Shown in pieces: positions 17,108 through 26,331 of a DNA stretch of 64,000 nt; within the stretch, counting starts at the first letter, position 1, and each line of letters begins with the position of its first letter. The stretch spans positions 1-64,000 of the forward strand of contig JACAEM010000011.1 of the NCBI GenBank assembly GCA_013388855.1. Reading direction: 5' to 3'. Under the pieces are notes generated by a model. The model had not been told where the DNA came from. It made no database searches and saw only the letters and a list, made by a program, of their open reading frames with translations. This stretch comes from Chloroflexota bacterium. Lineage in GTDB: Bacteria > Chloroflexota > Anaerolineae > Anaerolineales > Villigracilaceae. The position numbers and the translations under genes were made by a program.

Positions 17108-18214
17108 GTGACCCAACTCATTTATGACCTCACCCTGGAGGAGATCGCCAATCTACTTAAAGATTGGAAAGAACCTGCTTACCGTGCCAAGCAAATTTGG
17201 CAGGGGGTGTATCAGCATCTCTACGAATCGCCCGACGAATTTTCAAACCTCCCTATATCTCTTCGTAAAAAGCTTGCGGAAGAATTTACCTTTACCCCAT
17301 TCCAGGTGAGAACCTATCTCGACTCAGCCGATGGGTTTACGCGCAAAACACTTTTTGAACTGCCTGATGGGAATTTAATCGAAGCGGTACTTATGCGGTA
17401 TGGCGACCCGGCGGATAATCCGCAGATCAAAACTGCTGCTCCATACAGTAAAAATTTGCGTGGGGCAAGGAAGCGGCGCACGCTGTGCATCTCCACGCAA
17501 GCAGGATGCGCGATGGGTTGTGTTTTCTGTGCTACAGGGCAGATGGGATTCAAGCGTCATCTTTCCAGCGGCGAGATTATCGCGCAAGTGCTGTATTATG
17601 CACGGATACTCAAAGAAGCGAACGAATTGGTCACGAATATCGTCCTTATGGGAATGGGCGAGCCTTTCCACAACTACGACAACACGATGACAGCAATCGA
17701 CCGCCTCAACGACCAGGACGGATTCAACTTCGGCGCCCGCCGCTTCACCATCTCGACCGTGGGGCTGGTTCCACAAATACGGCGTTTTGCCGACGAGAAG
17801 CGGCAGGTCAATCTGGCAATCTCGCTTCACGCTGCGGATGATGATGAGCGCCTTGCCATCATGCCGGTCAATAAGCGTTACAAAATAGAGGACATCATCG
17901 AGGCTTGTAAATATTATGTTGAACAGACCGGGCGCCGCGTCACTTTTGAGTGGGCGTTGATCAACGGCGTCAATGACACGCCCCAGGTCGCAAAGAAACT
18001 AGCCAGCCGCCTCAAGGGATTACTGTGTCATGTCAATGCCATTCCCCTCAACCCCACTGCCGGTTATGCAGGTCGCGCTACAAACCACGAGAGAGCGATA
18101 CTCTTCAAAGAATCGCTGGAGCAGGCTGGAATTCCTTGTACGATTCGCATGAGGCGGGGAATTGATATCCAGGCAGGGTGCGGTCAGCTTGCTGGGGGGT
18201 CTTTATCAGCTTGA
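17108..18214 (+). CDS. rlmN: Dual-specificity 23S rRNA (A2503)/tRNA (A37) C2-methyltransferase RlmN
   Basis: 368 residues, starting with GTG two bases after the HAD gene. The N-terminal helical domain (YRAKQIWQGVYQ) is followed by the radical SAM core with CAMGCVFC, and by the conserved GMGEPFHNY and RRFTISTVGLVP. The C-terminal GIDIQAGCGQL contains the methyl-carrying Cys. Length and motifs are standard for RlmN, so the assignment is secure. Confidence 0.96.
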   Translation: MTQLIYDLTLEEIANLLKDWKEPAYRAKQIWQGVYQHLYESPDEFSNLPISLRKKLAEEFTFTPFQVRTYLDSADGFTRKTLFELPDGNLIEAVLMRYGDPADNPQIKTAAPYSKNLRGARKRRTLCISTQAGCAMGCVFCATGQMGFKRHLSSGEIIAQVLYYARILKEANELVTNIVLMGMGEPFHNYDNTMTAIDRLNDQDGFNFGARRFTISTVGLVPQIRRFADEKRQVNLAISLHAADDDERLAIMPVNKRYKIEDIIEACKYYVEQTGRRVTFEWALINGVNDTPQVAKKLASRLKGLLCHVNAIPLNPTAGYAGRATNHERAILFKESLEQAGIPCTIRMRRGIDIQAGCGQLAGGSLSA

Positions 18215-18336
18215 TGTTGATGGTCTGTTTTTTGTGAGTGATGTGGATATGATACATTGCCTATGCGCAGTTAAATTAAAAGCAAAATACATCCGTGAAG
18301 ATTTTCAACTCCTCCAGCGTTAACTTCTCAGAACGC

Positions 18337-18933
18337 ATGAATGTCTCTGAATCGTCGCGGCTCATCTCCGAGTGTATCGCTGGTAATCACGCCGCGGCTG
18401 GTAATCACGCCGCGATTGAGATGCTTATACGCCAGTATGAAACTGGCGTGTTCAGGCTCGCCCTATCCATTGTAGGCGATGAAGCGGATGCAAACGAGAT
18501 CACACAGGAAACGTTCATTGCGGCGCTAAAATCGCTCAGGTCATATCAGGAAAGGAAAACCTTCAAGGCGTGGCTCTACACAATCGCTCTCAATCTCAGT
18601 CGGAGCCACCTGCGGAAACGGAAGGTGATCGAACGACTTAAGACAACGATTGGCGGCATTCTCCGGGTTGAGACGCAGAACCAAGTGACACCGGAAGACC
18701 GGGTGATTCAGACCGAGAAAGAAACTATCCTCTGGAATGAACTCAGCAAACTGGATGAACGCTACCGGACAGTTGTTGTCCTGCGATATCTCCACGAACT
18801 GCCAATCTCCGAAATCGCGGAGATCATGGGCATCAGCGAAGGTACCATCCACTCCCGATTGCATACCGCCCGCGAACGATTGAGGGATGCGTTGCATTCC
18901 TTACACGGAGAACAAAATGCAAATCTCACATGA
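18337..18933 (+). CDS. ECF-type RNA polymerase sigma factor
   Basis: 198 residues from the ATG at 18337; an upstream ATG-less extension to 18295 is possible. Sigma region 2 (IRQYETGVFRLALSIVGDEADANEITQETFIAALKSL) and region 4 (LSKLDERYRTVVVLRYLHELPISEIAEIMGISEGTIHSRLHTARERL) are clear. A perfect 18-bp tandem duplication adds GNHAAA just before region 2. The gene overlaps the next one by 17 bases, so sigma and anti-sigma are translationally coupled. The regulon may include the large membrane protein downstream, but no promoter motif proves this. Confidence 0.93.
   Translation: MNVSESSRLISECIAGNHAAAGNHAAIEMLIRQYETGVFRLALSIVGDEADANEITQETFIAALKSLRSYQERKTFKAWLYTIALNLSRSHLRKRKVIERLKTTIGGILRVETQNQVTPEDRVIQTEKETILWNELSKLDERYRTVVVLRYLHELPISEIAEIMGISEGTIHSRLHTARERLRDALHSLHGEQNANLT
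18379..18414 (+). repeat. Perfect 18-bp tandem duplication in the sigma factor gene
   Basis: GCTGGTAATCACGCCGCG occurs twice back to back (18379-18396 and 18397-18414), keeping the frame and giving AGNHAAAGNHAAIE. The single-copy form would read CIAGNHAAIEML, which is more typical of ECF factors. Confidence 0.95.
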
Positions 18934-19573
18934 AGAGGCCCGCAGGCTGATTCACTTCAAAGCAGATAACGGGCTCAACTCGCTGCACGAAGAGGCGCTC
19001 GACTCACACCTGCAGGTCTGCATGGAGTGCAAAAAATATTCAGAAATGATTAAAGACACTGAAGTTGTTCTGCAACAGACTCTGCGCAAGCATTGGAACA
19101 TCCATCCCCTGCCCCTTCAGGTTGACGCGATTTATGCAAGAATAAGTTCTGGAGGAATTGGGAGTATTATATTGGCTATACGCAAAACAGCAATTGGTAT
19201 TGCCGTTGCGACATTTGTACTCTTTATATGGCAGTTCACGAACATCAGAGAGCTTTCATCGCAGCAGACACCGCAGGGTATGGTGCTGCTCGCCCCAACC
19301 CCCTTAACACACACAGCGACAGACACGTTACAAAGTGAGTGCAACGAGATCAGGTATATCGTCCAGTCAGGAGATACATTGGACGGTATCGCCCGCCAAT
19401 TCTCGATCACCCGTGAATCGATCTTGCGCGCCAATCGAATAACAGTTGAAACGCTCACACCCAGCCGGGAATTGATCCTGCCCATTTGTACATTGCCCCC
19501 TACCAAAACGACTCACCCACCCACCTTCACGATCACGCCGGTCTTCGAGTCCATTTCCACCACCCCAGGGTAA
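18917..19573 (+). CDS. Anti-sigma factor with extracytoplasmic LysM domain
   Basis: 218 residues from the ATG at 18917, which overlaps the sigma gene; GGAG precedes it. The cytoplasmic N-terminus has a zinc-binding anti-sigma pattern (HLQVCMECKKY, with an upstream His). A single TM helix (about 88-107) follows, then a LysM module (IRYIVQSGDTLDGIARQFSITRESILRANRI) and a Thr/Pro-rich tail. The architecture suggests that binding of peptidoglycan or another glycan outside the cell controls release of the ECF factor. Confidence 0.85.
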   Translation: MQISHEEARRLIHFKADNGLNSLHEEALDSHLQVCMECKKYSEMIKDTEVVLQQTLRKHWNIHPLPLQVDAIYARISSGGIGSIILAIRKTAIGIAVATFVLFIWQFTNIRELSSQQTPQGMVLLAPTPLTHTATDTLQSECNEIRYIVQSGDTLDGIARQFSITRESILRANRITVETLTPSRELILPICTLPPTKTTHPPTFTITPVFESISTTPG

Positions 19574-19663
19574 ATTTACATTAATTGTAAATAAAACTAC
19601 TAACTTGCCAGAACATTCAGAATGATGTATAAGTCATCCCATTCTCTACGATAAAAGAGCATT

Positions 19664-22600
19664 ATGAACAGCGAAAAAACCTCCTGGCTTCAAAAGCCCA
19701 TTCATTCCTCCCTGCCCGCGGTGACCAACGAAATTGCCCTGTTTGCCGGTATCATCCTGCTGGCAATCGTCACAAGGTTTTACGACCTTGGCACACGCGT
19801 CATGAGTCATGACGAAAGCCTGCACACTTACTTTTCCTGGCTGCTGTATCGCGGCCAAGGGTACCAGCATACCCCAATGATGCATGGACCGCATCAATTT
19901 CATATCATCGCGTTGACCTACTTCCTGTTCGGTGTCTCGGACTTCACAGCGCGCATCCCGGCGGTATTATTTAGTATTGCCACCGTGTGGATGGTCTGGT
20001 ATTGGCGGAGATACATCGGCGCATGGGGCATGATCGTCGCAGCGTTTTTGATGGTCATTTCACCGTATATGCTCTATTACGGCAGATATGTCCGCAACGA
20101 GTCGTTTGTTGGTTTTTCAGGAATACTTTTACTGTATGCCATACTGCGCTATCTGGAGATTGGCGAGAAGAAATATATCTACATGGCAACCGCAGCGACG
20201 GTTCTGCACTTCACATCAAAGGAAACCTCGTTCATTTATACAGCGCAGGCGCTGGTTTTTTTGGGGATTTACTTCATTACCCAGATTACAAAAATACCTT
20301 GGGAAAACAAGGCGTCTGCATATCGAGCATTTATCATCCTTTTGGCGGCAGGGATTGTTTTATTCAGTGTCGGAGGCATCGCCTATACGGTCACGCATGG
20401 GACAGGCGAAACCATTTCTGTAACAGAGACTGCTGCACCGGCTAACCCCTTGGATGGTGCAGCAACACCATCCGCCAATGCCACAGACACGGGTGGGATG
20501 TCGTTGACAAACATTCTTTTTGCTCTGGGTGGACTGGGTATCGTGATTGCGGGAGTCATCTATTTCTATCTTGCCTATGTCAAACATGAGGCTCCCAAAA
20601 ACCGGGCATTTGATCTGCTCATCGTCATTTTTACGTTCGTTCTTCCCCAACTGACCGCCTTTATCCTTGAATTCCTCAAGGAATTGGGGCTTACCAATGT
20701 GGTCATCCCTACGGAATCTTCCGCAGTTGCCGCGCTGGACGCGTATTCCATGACGGTCATGGGCATTGTGGTCTTGGTACTGTTCGCAATCTCTATTGCG
20801 GTCGGACTATTTTGGAACCGTGAGTGGTGGAAGTATGGCGCGCTATTTTGGGGTGTGTATACGATCCTATACACAACGGTGTTCACAAACCCGGCGGGGT
20901 TCTTTTCAGGCGTGGTCGGATCGCTTGGTTACTGGTTGGTGCAGCAGGGTGTGGAACGCGGCAGTCAGCCGGAATATTATTATGTGCTGATCCAGATCCC
21001 GATGTACGAGTTTCTCCCCGCGATTGGGACACTGGTGGCAATCGTCCTGGGTTTGAAAAAACTGTTCGGACAGAAGCCTGCCATCCCTGAGGGAGAAGCG
21101 AATGGGGCAGGTGAAAGTCAATCCGAATCCACTTCGTCCAATTTCGGCGCATTCTTTGGTTTGATGGTATTCTGGTCCATCGCAAGCGTAGCCGCCTTCA
21201 CCATCGCAGGAGAGCGTATGCCGTGGCTCACGTACCACATGGCATGGCCGATGGTGCTGGTCACCGGCTGGGCAGTCGGGCAGATCATCGAGTTGGTTAC
21301 CCCATACGTAATCAACGAGAAACCCGGGAAGACCGTGGTTTCCATCCTTGTGCTGATCGTTTTCGTAATAGCAATCTTCAATATCCTTCGATCCATTTCA
21401 GGGACAACACCGCCATTTCAAGGCACGGAATTGGGACAACTCCAGGCAACAGCGGGTTTCATTTTCCCGTTCGTCACCGCGATCGCGTCAGGCGTATTGC
21501 TGGCGTACTTAATGAACAGGGACTTTGTCAGCCTCGGTATGACCACGCTGCTGCTTCTTGCAATCGTTGCCCTTGGCTCAAGCGTTATCAATGGCGCGTC
21601 AGTGATGATGCTGTCATCCTCGGAAGGCATCGACCCAGCCTCGCTGACAGTCAGCCAGTTGAAATTCGGGGCGGCGCTGGTGGTATTGATCGGAAGTATC
21701 ACCGGCACCGTTTTGATGTCCAAAATGCAGCGCACCAGCGCATTCTTCCATTTTGTCACGCTGACCATTTTCGGATTGCTTGCAGTTCAGACTGCGCGTA
21801 CAGCCTTCCGGGCGAATTACATTAACTACGATGATGCCACGGAGTACCTTGTATATGCCCATGGGGCAACAGGCGTCAAAGATGTCATGGCGCAAGTGGA
21901 GGAAATTTCAAGACGCGTCTCAGGCGGACTGAATGCAGTCATCGCCTATGACGCCAGCGCGCCGGACACCGGTGTATCATGGCCTGTAGTTTGGTATCTG
22001 CGTGATTACACCAGCCTGCGTTCCTTCGACCAGCCCACCCGCTCCCTGCGTGAGGCCGTAGCGGTGATCGTCGACCAAAAGAATTTCGACAAGATCGAGC
22101 CCGCTTTGGGCGATGGTTTCTATCGTTTCGATTATATCCGCATGTGGTGGCCCAATCAGGATTACTTCAACCTAGACAGGAGTCGCGTCCTGAATGCCAT
22201 CACGAACCCTGCAATACGCAATGGGATCTTCGACATCTGGTTCGACCGCGATTACACTCAGTACGCCCAGGCAGTCGGAAGTACCACCATGACTCTGACA
22301 ACCTGGCAGCCCGCCGACCAAATGCGACTCTACATCCGCAAGGACATCGCTTCCCAAGTCTGGAACTATGGCGTTGGGCCATCCGCCGCACCCGTCGCTG
22401 TCGATCCATACGAGGCTGGTACCGTCATGATTCCGGCGGATCTAATCTTTAACAGTGATCGCTATCCGTCGGGACTCAACGCGCCGCGCGCAATCGCTGC
22501 CGGACTTGATAATGATTTCTACGTTGCTGATTCAAGGAATCATCGAATCCTGCACATCTCATCCAACGGAACGCTTCTTCATGAGTGGGGAACTTTTGCC

Positions 22601-23365
22601 GCCATTGATTACTTCAGCGGCGCTGTCGTCTCAGAGTCGGAGGCGTTGAAGCAGGCACCGCTTGGAACATTCAATGAGCCTTGGGGGGTTGCCGTAGGAC
22701 CGGACGGTTCAGTCTATGTGACTGATACCTGGAACCACCGTGTGCAAAAATTCTCGGCGGACGGCAAACCGATTAAACTTTGGGGACAATACGGTCAGCC
22801 TGTGCCTGAAGTACCCGAGTCAAGCAGTTCGTTCTGGGGTCCACGCGGGGTTGCGGTCGACTCGCAGGGTCACGTACTGGTCGCCGATACGGGTAATAAG
22901 CGGATCGTCATTTTCGATTCGGATGGGAATTACATTTCGGAGTTCGGCACTGGCGGTTTTGATCCGGGTCAATTTGATGAACCGGTTGGTGTAGCCGTCG
23001 CGCGCGATGGAACCGTCTTTGTAACTGACACATGGAATCAACGCGTGCAGTCCTTCATCCCTGATCAGACCGGCACATTTTATACTCCCTATCAACAATG
23101 GGATGTGAATGCCTGGATCGGGCAGTCATTGGACAATAAGCCGTTCCTCGCCGTCGGAACAAACAACCACGTTTTCATCACCGACCCGGAAGGTTATCGC
23201 ATTATCGAATTTACAGCGAGTGGCGAATTTGTCCGCACGTGGGGAGATTTCGGCAGCGGCGACTCAGAAATCGGGCTTGCGGCGGGAGTCGCGGTCGACC
23301 GGTTCGGTTATGTCTGGGTTACCGACGCGGGCAACAATCGCATTCTGAGATACAAACTGCCGTAG
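19664..23365 (+). CDS. Agl23-like polytopic membrane transferase fused to an NHL beta-propeller
   Basis: 1233 residues. The N-terminal ~720 residues form a many-pass GT39/PMT-like membrane region of the type called flippase-associated Agl23 (TIGR03663), with an early acidic motif SHDESLHTYFSWLLYRGQGYQHTPMMHGP expected at the active site. A soluble region (about 720-910) follows. The last ~300 residues are six NHL repeats, e.g. PWGVAVGPDGSVYVTDTWNHRVQKF and PRGVAVDSQGHVLVADTGNKRI, which would form an extracytoplasmic six-bladed propeller. The likely role is transfer of a lipid-linked sugar or handling of surface polysaccharide. The ECF/anti-sigma pair lies just upstream. Confidence 0.82.
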   Translation: MNSEKTSWLQKPIHSSLPAVTNEIALFAGIILLAIVTRFYDLGTRVMSHDESLHTYFSWLLYRGQGYQHTPMMHGPHQFHIIALTYFLFGVSDFTARIPAVLFSIATVWMVWYWRRYIGAWGMIVAAFLMVISPYMLYYGRYVRNESFVGFSGILLLYAILRYLEIGEKKYIYMATAATVLHFTSKETSFIYTAQALVFLGIYFITQITKIPWENKASAYRAFIILLAAGIVLFSVGGIAYTVTHGTGETISVTETAAPANPLDGAATPSANATDTGGMSLTNILFALGGLGIVIAGVIYFYLAYVKHEAPKNRAFDLLIVIFTFVLPQLTAFILEFLKELGLTNVVIPTESSAVAALDAYSMTVMGIVVLVLFAISIAVGLFWNREWWKYGALFWGVYTILYTTVFTNPAGFFSGVVGSLGYWLVQQGVERGSQPEYYYVLIQIPMYEFLPAIGTLVAIVLGLKKLFGQKPAIPEGEANGAGESQSESTSSNFGAFFGLMVFWSIASVAAFTIAGERMPWLTYHMAWPMVLVTGWAVGQIIELVTPYVINEKPGKTVVSILVLIVFVIAIFNILRSISGTTPPFQGTELGQLQATAGFIFPFVTAIASGVLLAYLMNRDFVSLGMTTLLLLAIVALGSSVINGASVMMLSSSEGIDPASLTVSQLKFGAALVVLIGSITGTVLMSKMQRTSAFFHFVTLTIFGLLAVQTARTAFRANYINYDDATEYLVYAHGATGVKDVMAQVEEISRRVSGGLNAVIAYDASAPDTGVSWPVVWYLRDYTSLRSFDQPTRSLREAVAVIVDQKNFDKIEPALGDGFYRFDYIRMWWPNQDYFNLDRSRVLNAITNPAIRNGIFDIWFDRDYTQYAQAVGSTTMTLTTWQPADQMRLYIRKDIASQVWNYGVGPSAAPVAVDPYEAGTVMIPADLIFNSDRYPSGLNAPRAIAAGLDNDFYVADSRNHRILHISSNGTLLHEWGTFAAIDYFSGAVVSESEALKQAPLGTFNEPWGVAVGPDGSVYVTDTWNHRVQKFSADGKPIKLWGQYGQPVPEVPESSSSFWGPRGVAVDSQGHVLVADTGNKRIVIFDSDGNYISEFGTGGFDPGQFDEPVGVAVARDGTVFVTDTWNQRVQSFIPDQTGTFYTPYQQWDVNAWIGQSLDNKPFLAVGTNNHVFITDPEGYRIIEFTASGEFVRTWGDFGSGDSEIGLAAGVAVDRFGYVWVTDAGNNRILRYKLP

Positions 23366-23377
23366 CAAACAACTGGA

Positions 23378-23418
23378 ACACCCCTCCCATGTCACACAGG
23401 CGAGGGGTGTGTCTTTTT
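23378..23418 (+). terminator. Intrinsic terminator after the Agl23-NHL gene
   Basis: ACACCCCTC (23378-23386) pairs with GAGGGGTGT (23402-23410), followed by GTCTTTTT. Confidence 0.85.
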
Positions 23419-23423
23419 AAACG

Positions 23424-23657
23424 CTAGAAATCGACGGCAATACAGGTAAGAGTCTGTTCCACGCCGGAGATAGGCTGAATGGATGATGCAACAAGTGTCC
23501 CCAGGCTGCTGATATCAGGGGATTCGATGACCGCCACAACATCGTATGGACCAAACGTCATCGTCGCATCAACCACATTTTCGATCTTGCGCAGCTCGCT
23601 GACAACCGTCTTCACTTCCCCACTGCGGACCTTTATCAAAACATATGCCTTCATCAT
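23424..23657 (-). CDS. Stand-alone RAM/AsnC-type ligand-binding domain protein
   Basis: 77 residues from the first of two adjacent ATGs (23655-23657), preceded by GAGAGGAG. The sequence MKAYVLIKVRSGEVKTVVSELRKIENVVDATMTFGPYDVVAVIE is a complete Lrp/AsnC effector-binding (RAM) domain with no DNA-binding part. Such proteins bind small molecules, often amino acids, as oligomers. It starts 11 bases after the FNT-channel gene on the same strand, so it may sense or regulate a transported metabolite. Confidence 0.88.
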   Translation of the reverse strand: MMKAYVLIKVRSGEVKTVVSELRKIENVVDATMTFGPYDVVAVIESPDISSLGTLVASSIQPISGVEQTLTCIAVDF

Positions 23658-23668
23658 TCGCTCCTCTC

Positions 23669-24556
23669 TCAAGCCTTCTCGGGTCGCAGGAAAATTGCCC
23701 AATACACAATTGCCACCAGCACCGCTCCACCAATGATATTCCCAATTGTCACAGGAATCAGATTGTTCAGCAGGAACGCCTGCCAGGTCAAGCGGTCAAG
23801 GTTGGAGACCATCCCCTCCACTGCTGAGGTAAAACCGGGATCGAACATTTTAATGAACAGAGCATAAGGAATGAAATACATGTTTGCGACACTATGTTCG
23901 AACCCGGCCGCCACAAAGGCAGTGATTGGGAAGATGATCGCCAGAATCTTGTCGGTGGTGCTGCGCGCACTGTACGTGAGCCAAACCGCGAGGCAAACCA
24001 GAGCGTTGCACAGGATCCCAAGCGCAACCGCCTGTATAAAGGTCAACTCACATTTTGCCACCCCCGTCCGAAGAGCGGCAATTCCCACGGCATTTGCTCC
24101 GAAAGTATATTGTTTGGTCAGGAACATCAGGATTACCGTTCCGATGGAACCGACAAAATTTCCCACATAGACGATGACCCAATTGCGGAGCAGAGCCGCA
24201 GCTTTCACCTTACCGCTCGCCCATGCCATCACGATCAGGTTGTTACCGGTGAACAATTCTGCGCCGCCGATAACCACAAGAATTAGCCCCAGGCAAAAGA
24301 CCACTCCAGCAAGCAGGCGCGTCACCCCAAAAGGCAGTATGGCATTAAAAGCAACCGTTCCGTTTGGGTCCACAACCGGCATTCCGCCCGCGCTGACCGT
24401 AGTCGCAAAGATCGCTCCCAAGGATATGAATGCGCCAGCCAGTATGGCCAACATGAACATTTTGAGAAAAGGCATCTCCGCTTTGCGTACCCCCAACAAC
24501 TCGGCGCGCGCCGCCATTTCCTGCGGCAACAATGCATCGATTCGAACTTCAGCCAT
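23669..24556 (-). CDS. Formate/nitrite transporter (FNT) family channel
   Basis: 295 residues from the ATG at 24554-24556, supported by AGAGGAG. Six TM helices are visible. FNT signatures include GGAELFTGNN (about 98-107), CELTFIQAVALGILCNALVCLAVWLTY, and GFEHSVANMY with the central His, followed by NNLIPVTIGNIIGGA. FNT channels pass formate, nitrite or hydrosulfide; the subtype cannot be fixed by eye. It is followed by the small RAM-domain gene. Confidence 0.92.
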   Translation of the reverse strand: MAEVRIDALLPQEMAARAELLGVRKAEMPFLKMFMLAILAGAFISLGAIFATTVSAGGMPVVDPNGTVAFNAILPFGVTRLLAGVVFCLGLILVVIGGAELFTGNNLIVMAWASGKVKAAALLRNWVIVYVGNFVGSIGTVILMFLTKQYTFGANAVGIAALRTGVAKCELTFIQAVALGILCNALVCLAVWLTYSARSTTDKILAIIFPITAFVAAGFEHSVANMYFIPYALFIKMFDPGFTSAVEGMVSNLDRLTWQAFLLNNLIPVTIGNIIGGAVLVAIVYWAIFLRPEKA

Positions 24557-24668
24557 GGAATCTCCTCTTTCAACAAGGATGTTCACGCCACAGTGAAGTA
24601 TAGCACCCATCAGATGCCGGGCAAAGAAGAGATAATACCCTGTTCACTGTGGTGTTCTTCCAAAATCC

Positions 24669-25712
24669 TTACGCCGGTTCCTTCTTGGAACTTCCCAACC
24701 AAGTGATGATCCCGCCACCCAACAGAGCAATTACAATAATCCCAATCACAACACCCGCGATGGATGAAGTATCACTGCCTGGTGAGGTGAAAGAAATCGG
24801 AGTGAAGGAAGCGAGATGCAACGTCGAAGTCAATTGAGACATCAGAGTATTTGTTGGCAACACCGGGGGAACTGTTGACATTGCCATACTCACAGACGTT
24901 GTTGCCTCAGTTGGAGAAGGCGCAGAGGCAGCGATACCTGTTCGAATCAGCAACATGTCCCCGGGGTAAATGTCATTACCCGAAAGGTTGTTCAGGCGTT
25001 TGATTTCGTCGATTTTCGTCTCATAAGTGACGGCGATCTGCCAAAGTGTTTGACCATATTGCACTTCATGGACGACGTTCCCATCCGCGTTCGGCGTACT
25101 GACAACCACGGGCAGGATCGGCGCCTCAACCACCACGGGGACGGATGTCCCCATCCCCACTGCGGGAGTCGGCACCTGAGGCGCCCCGGCGGCCGTTGGG
25201 CGGGCACAGTCAACGACATAGTACACCCTGCCATTCGCCACTGCGACCCCTGCGCCGATCTCCGTCAGGTTTGAGGAAAGCATTGTATTCAGGTGCGGCG
25301 CGTCACCCGTCCACTGATTGACCGCAGCTTGCGCCGTCATGGTTTCACTACCACTTGTGATATTCTCAGCACGGAAACCGCCGAGTGAAAGGTCGCCTGC
25401 CAACGGATACCCCGCTGCAAGGAGTCTGTCCGTCAAACCAATCCCGCCCGGGCCCGAATGCGTGACATTACCGGTCGCCGCCATAAAATCGGCTTGAGAT
25501 TGAGCAGTGTACATCAAAATTGAATTGATTGCATACGGTGGAAGCCCATTGGCGGTGCGGAGGGCATTGACCGCGTTTACGAGATCATAAACCGTGTCGG
25601 CAAAGTCGGGTATGGCCGGTGATTCCGCGCGCGATGAAGATGGGATGAAAAAAGCCGGCAGAGTCACGCTGGTTATGACAATGAGAAGTATCAAAACGCG
25701 GGGTAGCGTCAT
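24669..25712 (-). CDS. Secreted CAP/SCP-domain protein with LysM and C-terminal anchor
   Basis: 347 residues. Signal peptide (1-29), a CAP/SCP-like domain (about 40-170, with LVNAVNALRTANGLPPYAIN, VTHSGPGG and AENITSGSE), a linker, a LysM module (HEVQYGQTLWQIAVTYETKIDEIKRLN) and a C-terminal TM segment (about 318-338) ending KKEPA. A cell-wall-bound surface protein is likely. CAP domains have no single established activity. A TATAAT box 6 bases from the ATG suggests a leaderless mRNA. Confidence 0.85.
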   Translation of the reverse strand: MTLPRVLILLIVITSVTLPAFFIPSSSRAESPAIPDFADTVYDLVNAVNALRTANGLPPYAINSILMYTAQSQADFMAATGNVTHSGPGGIGLTDRLLAAGYPLAGDLSLGGFRAENITSGSETMTAQAAVNQWTGDAPHLNTMLSSNLTEIGAGVAVANGRVYYVVDCARPTAAGAPQVPTPAVGMGTSVPVVVEAPILPVVVSTPNADGNVVHEVQYGQTLWQIAVTYETKIDEIKRLNNLSGNDIYPGDMLLIRTGIAASAPSPTEATTSVSMAMSTVPPVLPTNTLMSQLTSTLHLASFTPISFTSPGSDTSSIAGVVIGIIVIALLGGGIITWLGSSKKEPA

Positions 25713-25718
25713 GAAATG

Positions 25719-25724
25719 ATTATA
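25719..25724 (-). promoter_or_regulatory. -10 box immediately before the CAP/LysM start codon
   Basis: TATAAT on the minus strand with exactly 6 bases between it and the ATG at 25712; there is no Shine-Dalgarno. This arrangement predicts a transcript starting at the AUG. Confidence 0.5.
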
Positions 25725-25730
25725 CTGGCA

Positions 25731-26288
25731 TTATTTTTTTAGCAAACGAATCTCATTTGGAGTTAAATCACGCCATTCACCGGGTTGGAGCGCGCCGATT
25801 TTCACCCCATCGATTGCCACACGGACAAGACGCAAGGTTGGCAAGCCCACCGCCGCGGTCATGTGACGGATTTGACGTTTCTTCCCCTCGCGCAATTTGA
25901 TTTCGATCCACGCGGTAGGCCCGTGAGGAGTCACCGGTTTGGAACGCGGAGGCAGGTTCGGGTCCGGGAGGAGGCGAATCTTTGCTGGAAGCGTCCGATA
26001 ATCCTTGAGTTGAATCCCGCGTTCGAGTTGTGATAGTTTGCTCGGCGTTGGGCTTCCTTCCACCATCACCCAGTATGTCTTTTCGATGTGATGACGGAGG
26101 TCGGTCAGACGTTTGATCAGCCCGCCATCGTCGGTCAGCAACAAGAGGCCTTCACTGTCACGATCCAGCCGCCCTGCCGCGTAGACATCGGGCACATCGA
26201 TGAATTGCTTGAGGGTGGGATGTCCTGTCCCCTCATCGGTAAATTGCGACAACATTCCAAACGGCTTATGGAAGAGGATATAACGCAT
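25731..26288 (-). CDS. rluE: 23S rRNA pseudouridine synthase (RsuA/RluE type)
   Basis: 185 residues. The catalytic Asp lies in AAGRLDRDSEGLLLLTDDG (about 38-56). EKTYWVMVEG and REGKKRQIRHMTAAVGLPTLRLVRVAIDG are typical of this family. There is no N-terminal S4 domain, which fits the short RluE branch (pseudouridine near position 2457 of 23S rRNA). The -10-like TATACT box lies 6 bases before the ATG. The subfamily is inferred from length and the missing S4 domain. Confidence 0.85.
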   Translation of the reverse strand: MRYILFHKPFGMLSQFTDEGTGHPTLKQFIDVPDVYAAGRLDRDSEGLLLLTDDGGLIKRLTDLRHHIEKTYWVMVEGSPTPSKLSQLERGIQLKDYRTLPAKIRLLPDPNLPPRSKPVTPHGPTAWIEIKLREGKKRQIRHMTAAVGLPTLRLVRVAIDGVKIGALQPGEWRDLTPNEIRLLKK

Positions 26289-26294
26289 TTCATG

Positions 26295-26300
26295 AGTATA
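26295..26300 (-). promoter_or_regulatory. -10 box immediately before rluE
   Basis: TATACT on the minus strand, 6 bases before the start codon, with no Shine-Dalgarno; consistent with a leaderless transcript. Confidence 0.4.
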
Positions 26301-26331
26301 ATTATTTTAAAGAGAAAATGGAGGATTGGAT

